7,345 bases of DNA from an uncultured Bacteroidaceae bacterium (GTDB lineage: Bacteria; Bacteroidota; Bacteroidia; Bacteroidales; Bacteroidaceae): assembly GCA_934293005.1 (NCBI GenBank), contig CAKQYA010000056.1:1-7345 (forward strand), given 5' to 3'. The notes under the pieces are model-generated. The model was not told the DNA's origin. It searched no databases and worked only from the letters and a program-made list of their open reading frames with translations. A program made the position numbers and the translations under genes. Of the stretch, positions 1 to 7,193 are shown one piece after another. Every line of letters starts with the position of its first letter. Positions within the stretch are counted from its first letter, which is position 1.

Positions 1-47
1 CCTCTGCTTGTAAGGCAGACGCTCTGAACCAGCTGAGCTAAACGCCC
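1..47 (-). tRNA. tRNA-Val (anticodon UAC), 5' part, cut by window edge
   Basis: Read on the minus strand from 47 to 1, the sequence folds as the first two thirds of a tRNA. The 5' acceptor strand is GGGCGTT, followed by TA at positions 8-9. The D arm has a GCTC/GAGC stem around an AGCTGGTTCA loop. The anticodon arm has stem TCTGC/GCAGA and loop CTTACAA. The anticodon is TAC (bases 12-10), which reads valine GUA and, by wobble, other GUN codons. The variable loop, T arm and 3' acceptor strand lie outside the window, so the 3' end and any encoded CCA cannot be checked. Identity is firm because D arm and anticodon arm both pair perfectly. Confidence 0.95.
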
Positions 48-137
48 TCATTATTGTTGCAATATGTTTTTCAAGAACCACTCCGTCTCTAATGATTTCG
101 TGCTGAACTTCATGTCATTCGTTCCTGAAAGCGAGTG

Positions 138-168
138 CAAAGGTAGAGACTTTTTGCGAAACTGCCAA
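138..168 (-). promoter_or_regulatory. Bacteroidetes-type promoter for the tRNA-Val transcript
   Basis: On the minus strand, TACCTTTG (145-138, followed by CA) matches the Bacteroidetes -7 consensus TAnnTTTG exactly. Nineteen bases upstream is TTGG (168-165), a three-of-four match to the -33 element TTTG at the expected spacing. The stretch further upstream (about 175-255) is A/T-rich with A and T runs, as in an UP-like element. Transcription would start near 131, giving a leader of about 84 nt before the tRNA. That the promoter serves the tRNA is inferred from position and orientation; no gene lies between them. Confidence 0.7.
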
Positions 169-510
169 GGGTTTGAGCAAGTTTTTTTGAAAGAAATATC
201 AAAGTTTTTATTAACCACTTGATTTTCAATATAAGGTTTTCAAAGAAAAAAAAATCGATTACACACCTATATGTAATATTGTGCATAAAAATCATACCTA
301 ATCCAAATAGGCAATTAAAGCAACACTATTCAAAAAGCTACATATTTCCTCTGTTTTTATACATTTAAAGTAATGTGAGCCATCATTTGCCCCCAAATCG
401 TTCATTAGAAAATTGAACCCTATTCATTTCAATTCTTATCAGCGATTGGTTCAAAGTCTTTCCTTTCTATATGAGATAACAACAATGGTCATGAAACATT
501 TATTCTTCAA
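146..510. other. AT-rich intergenic region without a recognisable gene
   Basis: This stretch separates the tRNA promoter from the macroglobulin terminators. Short open frames here have no convincing start, no ribosome-binding context and low-complexity translations rich in Phe, Lys and Leu, so I call none of them. It holds homopolymer runs of A and T, and a small inverted repeat, ATTACA (258-263) with TGTAAT (272-277). I see no tRNA-like or other recognisable RNA fold. Confidence 0.6.
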
Positions 511-558
511 AAAAGAGTATTACGTGATACTTGGTAAAGTATCACGTAATACTTTTTT
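511..558. terminator. Strong bidirectional intrinsic terminator hairpin
   Basis: Arms 516-532 (AGTATTACGTGATACTT) and 537-553 are a perfect 17 bp inverted repeat around the 4-base loop GGTA. The pairing continues outward through one G-T wobble and four A-T pairs (511-515 with 554-558). Each side ends in a U-rich tail in its own direction: T553-T558 on plus, and CTCTTTTTT on minus. It lies about 150 bases past the stop of the minus-strand macroglobulin gene, so it can terminate that transcript and block reading into the tRNA region from either side. The stem is unusually long and GC-poor; an operator or a mobile-element remnant is a less likely alternative. Confidence 0.75.
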
Positions 559-589
559 ACGGCCACACACCGTTTCCAAAGACAAAACA

Positions 590-634
590 ATTGGCTTCAT
601 ACGACCGACACGAAGCAAGCCGAATGAAGCCAAT
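590..634 (-). terminator. Candidate terminator or 3'-UTR hairpin after the macroglobulin gene
   Basis: Bases 590-600 (ATTGGCTTCAT) and 624-634 (ATGAAGCCAAT) form a perfect 11 bp inverted repeat with a 23-base loop. The hairpin sits about 75 bases past the stop codon on the minus strand. In that direction it is followed by TGTTTTGTCTTTGG, which is T-rich but interrupted. It could be a first, leaky terminator, with the stronger hairpin at 511-558 as back-up, or a stabilising 3'-end structure. The long loop and imperfect U tract lower confidence that it terminates by itself. Confidence 0.45.
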
Positions 635-709
635 ATACACAATGCGCCTTACCACAGGCAAGCATCCAAATAACCCATATCACGTTTATGGCACGATGAC
701 ATCAGACTA

Positions 710-3700
710 TCATTTCTCAGCAGACACTCTCACACCCTCTGTGTGGCCGCCATACTGCTTGGCATACTCACACTCCACAGTAGCCACGCCCATGCCATAA
801 TTGCCAGCACGAGCAACATAATACTCCACATCGATTGTTGAGGTGCCACGAGTGAACCAGTCGAAAAAGACACTCACACAAGAATCATGAACAGAAAGGA
901 AACCTCCACGACCACCCATCCATCGATACCCAGACAGCTGCGACACAGGCTCAAAGCAAGCAGGGTACTGCGACTCAACCTTAACGAAGTCCATATCACG
1001 GTCGGCTGTGACGATATGGCGCACACGCACCTTGTCGCCCACCTTGAGGACACAACCCTCTGCACAAGGGAGCCAATCGCCTGCACCGCCACGCTGCACA
1101 TAACATTTGCGACTTACGCCAAGCTGGCCAGCACCATAAGATTTCAGACTGTCAGCATTCTCGGAATACGTAACATGCACAGCACCCCATGAGACGCCAC
1201 GGCTTGCCTTCTCTACCCTAAGCGTCTTCACACCATCTGCAAGTGCCGCTTCAGGCACAGAAGCTGTGACGCAACCCTCAAGGGCCAATTCTGGCTCACG
1301 CTTCTCAAATCTCGTCCGCCCAGCACCAGCCATGCCGCGCAACATCTTCAGCGGCGCATTCCCGTCAACAGATATGATTGGCACATTCACCTCACGAAGA
1401 TTATCCATAGGCAGCACTTCCATGAGCATGCGCGCCACCTCTACGGCCGTCATCGGATTGTCCCATTTCTGCACCTGCTTCTGAGCTATAATCCAAAGAA
1501 GCATATCTGGAAGGTATGCATCGTTTTTATCACGCTGCATAATAGCCTTCATCGCTGCCAATTGCGTGGGTATTTTATAGTCCATCCATGAATAATAGGC
1601 GGCATCTGTGGCATAGAAGCGGCCCAAGCCGGGACGGGTGACGGTATAATTCTTCAACACCTTCACCAGTCGGTCGGCAACCTTAGCCTTGCCACAATCG
1701 CGCAGCATGCTCGCCGTGCGCGCCATGCCATAAATGGTAAGGTCGTCTACACATTTCTCAGCCCTGCTCGCATAAGCCTTCCTCATCGCAGCGACTTCCT
1801 TACCCACACGACCTTGCTGCGCACGTGCCGCCACCGACAAGTAACGTAGAATGTCGTTGCCGACGCTTCCGACAGACTTCTTATCCTTATATATGCCAAG
1901 CATCACAGAATCGAGATAGGCCACTCCTTCATCAAGCATGCTCACCACAACAGGCGAGGGGGAAGACATGCCAACAAGATTCTCGCACACGGCAAGAGTG
2001 ACGTACATGTTTGCTTCCATGCCCTTGAACCAAGCCCAGCCTCCGCAAGCCTTCTGCAAAGATGCAAGTTTTTTCTCCGCTTCGGCCACTTTTATGCGCA
2101 GCGAGTCGCTATTTTCATATTTATCCATCACAGGGAACGATTTCAGCAACACTTGCAAAGATCCATTGGCTGCAAGAGAAGCAGACCAAGAAATGGCATT
2201 GTCGCTTTCTGGATTTTTCACGCTTTTCAGAGCCTCAATGCACATCCATGCAGGTCCGTCCATGTATTCAACTGTCATCGAACGCGAATCAGCAGAAGGT
2301 GAATTACTGTTGAAAAGCCCAGTCAAGTCTACCTCCGCTACGGTTTTATGCGCCTTGGCATCAGCACCAGAAGCATCTCCATCGGCCTTAATGCAGAAAG
2401 GCACTGTCTCTGCAATAAGTCTTTTTGCAGGCAGCACAGGCAAAGGATTGCACTCGCCATCCCCCTTGTCGCCTGATGCCACCGTAATCTCACAGTCGAG
2501 AGATGTCCAAGCATGAAGCACGTCAAAAGCAAAATCAGCGATTGAGGTCTTGCCTGCAGGCATGACAATATCACGCACAGCCGAAAGGACAACCTCTCCT
2601 GTTGCAGCATCGAGCAGGCGCATGCGCACAGACCCTTCGAGGTCTGCCTCGCCCATATTGACCACAGAAGCCGCGATGAGGGCCTTGTCGCCCTGGCGCA
2701 GAAAACGCGGCATATTAGGTCTCAGCATCAAGGTGCGGCGCGCCGTAGCTTTGTCGGTCATATATCCATAATCAACATTCTTTGTATGAGCCAATCCCAT
2801 GAACCGCCATTCTGTAAGCGATTCAGGCAAAGAAAACGCGATCTTCACATCTCCGCTGGCATCAGACACAAGGTGTGGCAAGAAAAATGCGGTTTCAGCA
2901 AAGTTGGAACGCATCTTCACGCTATCATGACGCATATCTTGCTCATCAGCAGTTGACCCAGATGCGCCAGAAACGTTGCTTGATGCCACAGCATCTTCCG
3001 ACTCCTCTGCACCGTCGAGAGGACTCGCCATGGCTGCCTCAGCCTTTTGTACACCAACAGCGACTTCGCTCAACAGCATGCGGTTTGACTTATACATACG
3101 AGTGCGCAAGAACCTGTCGTGCTCAAACGGCACAAAACTTGCAAAACTGCGTTCAGCCACATCATAAACCTTCACCTTACCATTTATCATGAACGAAGGA
3201 GCATCCTGTCTTGTTGAAATGCCCCAGGCATAACTTCTCAAGTTGCCACGGTAGAAATGTGGCGCAAATGACCACGAATGTCCAGCAACACGGTCGAGCG
3301 AAGCATCATAGAGCACAGCCATCATCTCAGCGCCATCCACAGGCTTGCCCTTTCCGTCCTTGACAGTAAGTGTCCACTCTTCCTTTTGTCCAGGTTCAAG
3401 ACGGTTGCGGAATGTCTTCCACTCCAAAGCAAGTCGCTTATCAGGTTCGGCTAACGTGAAAGAGGCATTTGTGAAAAAAGCCTTGCCGTTGCGCACATAC
3501 ATCATGTCCACAACCACATTCTCGCCCCACTCTTTCATGTATGGCAACCTGACGTGTTTCATGCTTCCATCTGTGACCACGGCATATTTGCCAAGAAGTC
3601 CGTGCTCACTCACCACATTCAGATACACCAAAGCATCGGTCTCGTGTGTGGAAAAATAGAAATCAATGTCCTCTCCTTCTTTATAAGTGAGTTTTTCGGC

Positions 3701-6217
3701 ATAAAGAACATTATCCACCTTCATTTGTTCAAGCTTGCGAACTTTCGTGCCCAAAGCACCTTTGTTCAAATCCAACAAAGGCAGCAAACTGTCATAGGTG
3801 CCAAGACGACATTCAAAAGCAGCCATTTGTTGGGAGCTATCCACCGGAGTGACCACAAGCGTATACGTCACTCCTGGAAACATGCTGCTCTTAGGTAGTT
3901 CAAACTTCCGCCCCGACACAAACAAACCCTCAGAACACAATTGTCCATCGCCCAATAAGCGATAGCGGCTTTCCACCTCTGCCTTCTTGTTGTTCACATC
4001 ATAAGCATCGATTGTCAGCGACACATCGCCAGCAAGATCCACCATATATTTCCCTTCGGCCACGACATATCGGCCTTTAGGTTTTCCAACAAAGATATTC
4101 CATTCTGCCTCATGAGTCTCACCTGCCACATCTGTCACCTGCACGGACACACGAAACTCCATAGGCTGTCCTTCTGCCTCGGTGAACCTGTCTGTCAGTT
4201 CGACTGGCAAGTTGAAACACCCATCATCGTCTGTTGACAGTTCATCATCATCCACGAGTTCCCATCGTTCATGCCAGCGCATCATCGGACGGCATTCCAC
4301 ACTATATGACACACCAGCTCCTTGCACAGGCACTCCTGCGAACATCTCAGCCACGCCTTTCACGTTGACTATCTGGCCATATGCACCTTGACGGTCGCCT
4401 TCAAGCTTCACCTCAAATGTAGGACGTTTATACTCCTCCACCCTCACATAAGAGTGGCTCAAAAGCTTCTTGCCAGAGCGCACCTCAATGCTGGCTGTAC
4501 CAACCGACGCATCGGCAGGCAGAACATAGTCGAACGAAGCAGAGCCCAAGGCATTGGTCACCACTTGAAGCGTGTCTCTCTTGCCAGCCAAGGAAACCAC
4601 CAGCGTCAGTTCCTCATCCACCGCAACCTGAAGCACGTCGTCATTTTGATTGTACGCTATGAGTCCCGCCTTGATAGTTTGTCCTGGACGGTAGATGCTC
4701 CTGTCGGTCATCAATTGCGCTTTCAATCCATCCTTATCCGCATATCCATAGTTGCCACCCACTCGAGGTGAGGACATATTGGTGAAATCGTCATCGCTTT
4801 TCACAGCCCACACATCCTTTTCTGCAATGCACACGCTGCCTTCATCATCTGTATAGAAAACCTTAGCATCCTTACCCAAACCTTCCAGTCCATCCCACAT
4901 GCTGTATTGATTGCGTAACGGAGCACACACCACTTTCACCCCCTTCACAGGACGCCCAGTCTCATTGTCGGCCACCACATATCTCACAAGACTATCGTTG
5001 ACAACAGAAGCAAGCACACACATGGACGACACATGGAAACGCTGCACGCTCTTCTCCCCCTCAGCTTCTGCGACCAAGACGAAACGTCCTGCAGGCAAAG
5101 TCAATTCGGCTTTCACCTTGCCATCCTGCGGTAATCCCTTTCTGAGACGTTCCGCATTGGCCGAATCGACCACCATTTCCGCTTCCCTGCGAGCTATGAC
5201 ATCGCCTGTGAGCACAAGTTCTTCGCTGCCATTCTTGAGTTTCTTCATTCCTGCATAACGCCTCACAGTCAGCGTTACCATCCGACTGTTCCACATGCCG
5301 ACAGACACCTCCATAGGTTTGCCTGCCACATAAGCAGCCGACACATCGGCCTCGACTCTCGGTCTGAGCAATTCGCCAAGCTCTTGCTTGAGAGCTGAGG
5401 TCTTCTTGGAACTGGCCACATTTTCCAAAGCCCATTTAAGGAAAAGAATCTGCTCATCCCTCATTTTCTGCTGCCTGTAACCATTGGCGCCAAACGCCAT
5501 GGCTTCATAATAGCCTAAAGCCACATCGGCTCCTACCTCATAGTTCTTCACCTCCATCAAGAGGGCATGCAGACTGTCCCTGACCGCACGTTCTGAGATT
5601 CCTCCATGAGCCTTGGCCGATTGATTAAGCAGGCTGAGCCATTTCATTTTCATAAGGGCATACCCATTCATATTGCCGCGCTTGCGGTATATTTCCTTAG
5701 CTTTGGCATAAGCATCTATAGCCAATGGGCGGTTTCTCATCCCAGCAGCCTGTCCCACATAACGTGCCAACGCAGCGAGCATGTCGTTGTGATACAGCAC
5801 ATCGTCATCACCTGTCAGAAAAATCGGAGCATAGGCAGATACTTTCACATCAGCCAACTCAGAGGCATTGTCCAAGACATGCGAGAGATGTTCTTTCTGT
5901 TTTTCCACATACAATTCACTTAGTTCGCCATCATAGTCGGCAATGCCAGCCAGCGACATCTCTTGATAGCAAGAAGCCAGCATGGCATGTGCCACACTTC
6001 GTTCCACAGGATTTTCGATATCGGCATATTTTTCCTCAAGCAGTCGAATGCCGTCTTTGAAAGCTTCGGGATCCTTATCGGATTCCTTTTGCAAATCCAA
6101 CACATCGGCTTTCAGCCTTGACGCGAAATCATTTCTGCGAGCATATACTCCCTGAACAGACATGACGAATGTCATCAAGGCACAAAACGTCAACGTGAGC
6201 CATCTCTTTGTTTTCAT
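710..6217 (-). CDS. Secreted alpha-2-macroglobulin family protein lacking the thioester
   Basis: This 1835-residue protein belongs to the bacterial alpha-2-macroglobulin family, large envelope proteins thought to trap or resist proteases. Residues 1-26 form a signal peptide ending VYA before Arg27; there is no lipobox, so it should be cleaved by signal peptidase I and not lipidated. An acidic, helix-rich, TPR-like segment follows (about 27-290). Next come beta-rich macroglobulin domains: VADNETGRPVKGV (415-427), the MG2 hallmark TDRSIYRPGQTI (504-515), VEEYKRPTFEV (593-603) and LYDASLD (969-975). A low-complexity linker (about 1059-1098) precedes RSNFAETAFF (1103-1112) and PESLTEW (1131-1137). 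The helical thioester-type domain spans about 1320-1620, with GGWAWFKGM at 1392-1400. The C-terminal domain includes TADRDMDFV (1737-1745). The CxEQ position reads NAIS (1340-1343), so covalent trapping is unlikely. The ATG at 6217 fits the signal peptide; no Shine-Dalgarno sequence is visible. Exact function is unknown. Confidence 0.95.
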   Translation of the reverse strand: MKTKRWLTLTFCALMTFVMSVQGVYARRNDFASRLKADVLDLQKESDKDPEAFKDGIRLLEEKYADIENPVERSVAHAMLASCYQEMSLAGIADYDGELSELYVEKQKEHLSHVLDNASELADVKVSAYAPIFLTGDDDVLYHNDMLAALARYVGQAAGMRNRPLAIDAYAKAKEIYRKRGNMNGYALMKMKWLSLLNQSAKAHGGISERAVRDSLHALLMEVKNYEVGADVALGYYEAMAFGANGYRQQKMRDEQILFLKWALENVASSKKTSALKQELGELLRPRVEADVSAAYVAGKPMEVSVGMWNSRMVTLTVRRYAGMKKLKNGSEELVLTGDVIARREAEMVVDSANAERLRKGLPQDGKVKAELTLPAGRFVLVAEAEGEKSVQRFHVSSMCVLASVVNDSLVRYVVADNETGRPVKGVKVVCAPLRNQYSMWDGLEGLGKDAKVFYTDDEGSVCIAEKDVWAVKSDDDFTNMSSPRVGGNYGYADKDGLKAQLMTDRSIYRPGQTIKAGLIAYNQNDDVLQVAVDEELTLVVSLAGKRDTLQVVTNALGSASFDYVLPADASVGTASIEVRSGKKLLSHSYVRVEEYKRPTFEVKLEGDRQGAYGQIVNVKGVAEMFAGVPVQGAGVSYSVECRPMMRWHERWELVDDDELSTDDDGCFNLPVELTDRFTEAEGQPMEFRVSVQVTDVAGETHEAEWNIFVGKPKGRYVVAEGKYMVDLAGDVSLTIDAYDVNNKKAEVESRYRLLGDGQLCSEGLFVSGRKFELPKSSMFPGVTYTLVVTPVDSSQQMAAFECRLGTYDSLLPLLDLNKGALGTKVRKLEQMKVDNVLYAEKLTYKEGEDIDFYFSTHETDALVYLNVVSEHGLLGKYAVVTDGSMKHVRLPYMKEWGENVVVDMMYVRNGKAFFTNASFTLAEPDKRLALEWKTFRNRLEPGQKEEWTLTVKDGKGKPVDGAEMMAVLYDASLDRVAGHSWSFAPHFYRGNLRSYAWGISTRQDAPSFMINGKVKVYDVAERSFASFVPFEHDRFLRTRMYKSNRMLLSEVAVGVQKAEAAMASPLDGAEESEDAVASSNVSGASGSTADEQDMRHDSVKMRSNFAETAFFLPHLVSDASGDVKIAFSLPESLTEWRFMGLAHTKNVDYGYMTDKATARRTLMLRPNMPRFLRQGDKALIAASVVNMGEADLEGSVRMRLLDAATGEVVLSAVRDIVMPAGKTSIADFAFDVLHAWTSLDCEITVASGDKGDGECNPLPVLPAKRLIAETVPFCIKADGDASGADAKAHKTVAEVDLTGLFNSNSPSADSRSMTVEYMDGPAWMCIEALKSVKNPESDNAISWSASLAANGSLQVLLKSFPVMDKYENSDSLRIKVAEAEKKLASLQKACGGWAWFKGMEANMYVTLAVCENLVGMSSPSPVVVSMLDEGVAYLDSVMLGIYKDKKSVGSVGNDILRYLSVAARAQQGRVGKEVAAMRKAYASRAEKCVDDLTIYGMARTASMLRDCGKAKVADRLVKVLKNYTVTRPGLGRFYATDAAYYSWMDYKIPTQLAAMKAIMQRDKNDAYLPDMLLWIIAQKQVQKWDNPMTAVEVARMLMEVLPMDNLREVNVPIISVDGNAPLKMLRGMAGAGRTRFEKREPELALEGCVTASVPEAALADGVKTLRVEKASRGVSWGAVHVTYSENADSLKSYGAGQLGVSRKCYVQRGGAGDWLPCAEGCVLKVGDKVRVRHIVTADRDMDFVKVESQYPACFEPVSQLSGYRWMGGRGGFLSVHDSCVSVFFDWFTRGTSTIDVEYYVARAGNYGMGVATVECEYAKQYGGHTEGVRVSAEK

Positions 6218-6280
6218 ATCATTAAAACGTTTTGAACGTTAAGCAAGTGTTCAATTTAATTTTTAATTTGACGCGTTCAA
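6218..6280 (-). promoter_or_regulatory. Possible operator/leader region of the macroglobulin gene
   Basis: Directly upstream of the start codon the motif TTGAAC occurs three times: on the minus strand at 6280-6275 and 6254-6249, and on the plus strand at 6232-6237. The first copy lies in an imperfect palindrome centred on ACGCG (AATTGA, spacer, TCAAATT). Two copies of the palindromic hexamer AACGTT, separated by CAA, end 8 bases before the ATG and could form a small hairpin over the ribosome entry region. This suggests transcriptional or translational control, but no regulator can be named. Confidence 0.3.
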
Positions 6281-6321
6281 TTCTGATACAGAGTTTCTTT
6301 CGCTTGAAGAAGCCATGCAGA

Positions 6322-6350
6322 CACAGCTACAGGCAATCAGATGTAACAAA
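6322..6350 (-). promoter_or_regulatory. Weak promoter candidate for the macroglobulin gene
   Basis: TTTG (6350-6347) and TAGCTGTG (6329-6322, one mismatch to TAnnTTTG) lie 17 bases apart on the minus strand, slightly closer than the usual 19-21. TACATCTG (6345-6338) is a second one-mismatch candidate. Neither is convincing. They are listed because the 218 bp gap and the possible terminator upstream imply that the large gene has its own promoter. Confidence 0.2.
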
Positions 6351-6370
6351 TGCGCAGAAGAGTGTGCAGC

Positions 6371-6420
6371 AAAAAAAAAATCGCCACGCTTTGATCTAAT
6401 AAAATAATTTCGCGCGTCTA
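6371..6420 (-). terminator. Weak terminator candidate after the lipoprotein gene
   Basis: On the minus strand, CGCGCG (about 6415-6410) can pair with CGTGGCG (about 6387-6381) with one bulged G and one G-T pair around an AT-rich loop of about 22 bases. An uninterrupted run of ten T follows (6380-6371). A separate 5 bp hairpin, GTCTA/TAGAC with loop TATG (6429-6416), sits just after the stop codon. The T run is a good tail, but the stem is poor, so this is only a candidate. Confidence 0.35.
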
Positions 6421-6435
6421 CATATAGACAAACCG

Positions 6436-7083
6436 TCATTTACCCATATTGCGATTGCCTATTCTCACCACACGTCCTTCAGACAAGTCTGAAGCAGAGA
6501 CATGCACGCTGTCTGACTGCACAACAGATTCATTCCGTGTTGCTGAACGTAATGGCTTATAATATGAGTTCCACGACCATGAAGAATTCGTCCAGAAGTA
6601 ATAGTCGCCATATGGGCGGTAATAGTCCCAATTGTAATAGTCGCGTATCTTTGAAAGGCGGAATCTGGTGCCGCCATTGTTGAAATAGCCAGTGAAGTAG
6701 TCGTTGTCAAGCCCATAACGGTAAATGTCGGCATCGTAGTCGTGGTAGCCAGGATATGTGAGATATATGATGCCATCACGCACATTCCATGTGAAACGAT
6801 AGCTCAGGCGCTCATAAGGACCGAATTCATACCAGTCGACCTGATAGCCGTAGCCATGTGTGGCATAGTTGTAATCGGGATAGAACACAATGTCTGTGTC
6901 GTATGAGTCGAATTGATAGTCGTGGCCGCGGTAGTTGTAAACATAATACATGCCCCAGTCGCCTCGCCATTGCCCAGAGAGGCACATTGAGCGGTCGGTA
7001 TCCTCGTCGCGCTCGCATGATGTGAAAGCGCATGCAAGAAGCATGATGACGAGCAGGTTAAAGATAGATGCAGTCTTTTTCAT
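6436..7083 (-). CDS. Tyrosine-rich Bacteroidales lipoprotein of unknown function
   Basis: This 215-residue protein starts with a lipoprotein signal: MKK, a hydrophobic core, then FTSC, so Cys23 should be lipidated after signal peptidase II cleavage. The residues after it, ERDEDTD, are strongly acidic and resemble the Bacteroidetes lipoprotein export signal, suggesting the outer face of the outer membrane. The body (about 35-147) is beta-like and extremely aromatic: 31 Tyr and 8 Trp in the whole protein, with GQWRGDWGMYY (37-47), YATHGYGYQVDWYE and an FTGYF segment. Three DYY triplets follow (148-150, 153-155, 160-162), then a Ser/Arg/Asn-rich tail. I recall similar hypothetical lipoproteins in Bacteroides and Prevotella, but no function. 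A small lipocalin-like beta barrel is one possible fold; that is a guess. It has its own promoter and lies 218 bp upstream of the macroglobulin gene on the same strand. Confidence 0.9.
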   Translation of the reverse strand: MKKTASIFNLLVIMLLACAFTSCERDEDTDRSMCLSGQWRGDWGMYYVYNYRGHDYQFDSYDTDIVFYPDYNYATHGYGYQVDWYEFGPYERLSYRFTWNVRDGIIYLTYPGYHDYDADIYRYGLDNDYFTGYFNNGGTRFRLSKIRDYYNWDYYRPYGDYYFWTNSSWSWNSYYKPLRSATRNESVVQSDSVHVSASDLSEGRVVRIGNRNMGK

Positions 7084-7138
7084 TGTAGTGTGTATGATTT
7101 TTTATTGTTAATAATCTATGTGTATAGCTATCAAATAC

Positions 7139-7159
7139 TGCTGCAGAAAACATGCAGCA
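7139..7159 (-). promoter_or_regulatory. Perfect inverted repeat in the lipoprotein mRNA leader
   Basis: TGCTGCA (7139-7145) and TGCAGCA (7153-7159) are a perfect 7 bp inverted repeat with a 7-base spacer. It lies roughly 20-40 bases downstream of the predicted transcription start and 55 bases before the start codon. It could be a dyad operator or an mRNA hairpin affecting stability or elongation. No T run follows, so it is not a terminator. Confidence 0.4.
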
Positions 7160-7185
7160 TTGCACCCGATGGCTGTCGTATATTG

Positions 7186-7193
7186 CAAAGGTA
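7186..7193 (-). promoter_or_regulatory. Bacteroidetes -7 promoter element of the lipoprotein gene
   Basis: TACCTTTG (followed by CA) on the minus strand matches the Bacteroidetes -7 consensus TAnnTTTG exactly and is identical to the element in front of the tRNA. No clear TTTG -33 element stands 19-21 bases upstream; that region is simply T-rich. Transcription would start near 7179, giving a leader of about 95 nt before the ATG at 7083. Confidence 0.65.

Noticed and set aside
110..295. 61-residue minus-strand open frame
   Set aside because: It overlaps the tRNA promoter and AT-rich DNA. Its Phe/Leu/Lys-rich translation is what A/T runs would give by chance.
413..800. Plus-strand small open frames between the tRNA and the macroglobulin gene
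   Set aside because: They run through both hairpins, overlap each other in different frames and the end of the macroglobulin gene, and show no start context or protein-like composition.
1938..2516. 192-residue open frame on the plus strand
   Set aside because: It lies wholly inside the macroglobulin gene in antisense. The macroglobulin frame carries clear conserved motifs, whereas the plus-strand translation is Ser/Thr-rich without domain-like features.
6371..6380. A10/T10 tract as a phase-variation switch
   Set aside because: It is about 150 bases from the macroglobulin start, outside any reading frame and not between promoter elements that I can place. A terminator tail is the simpler reading.
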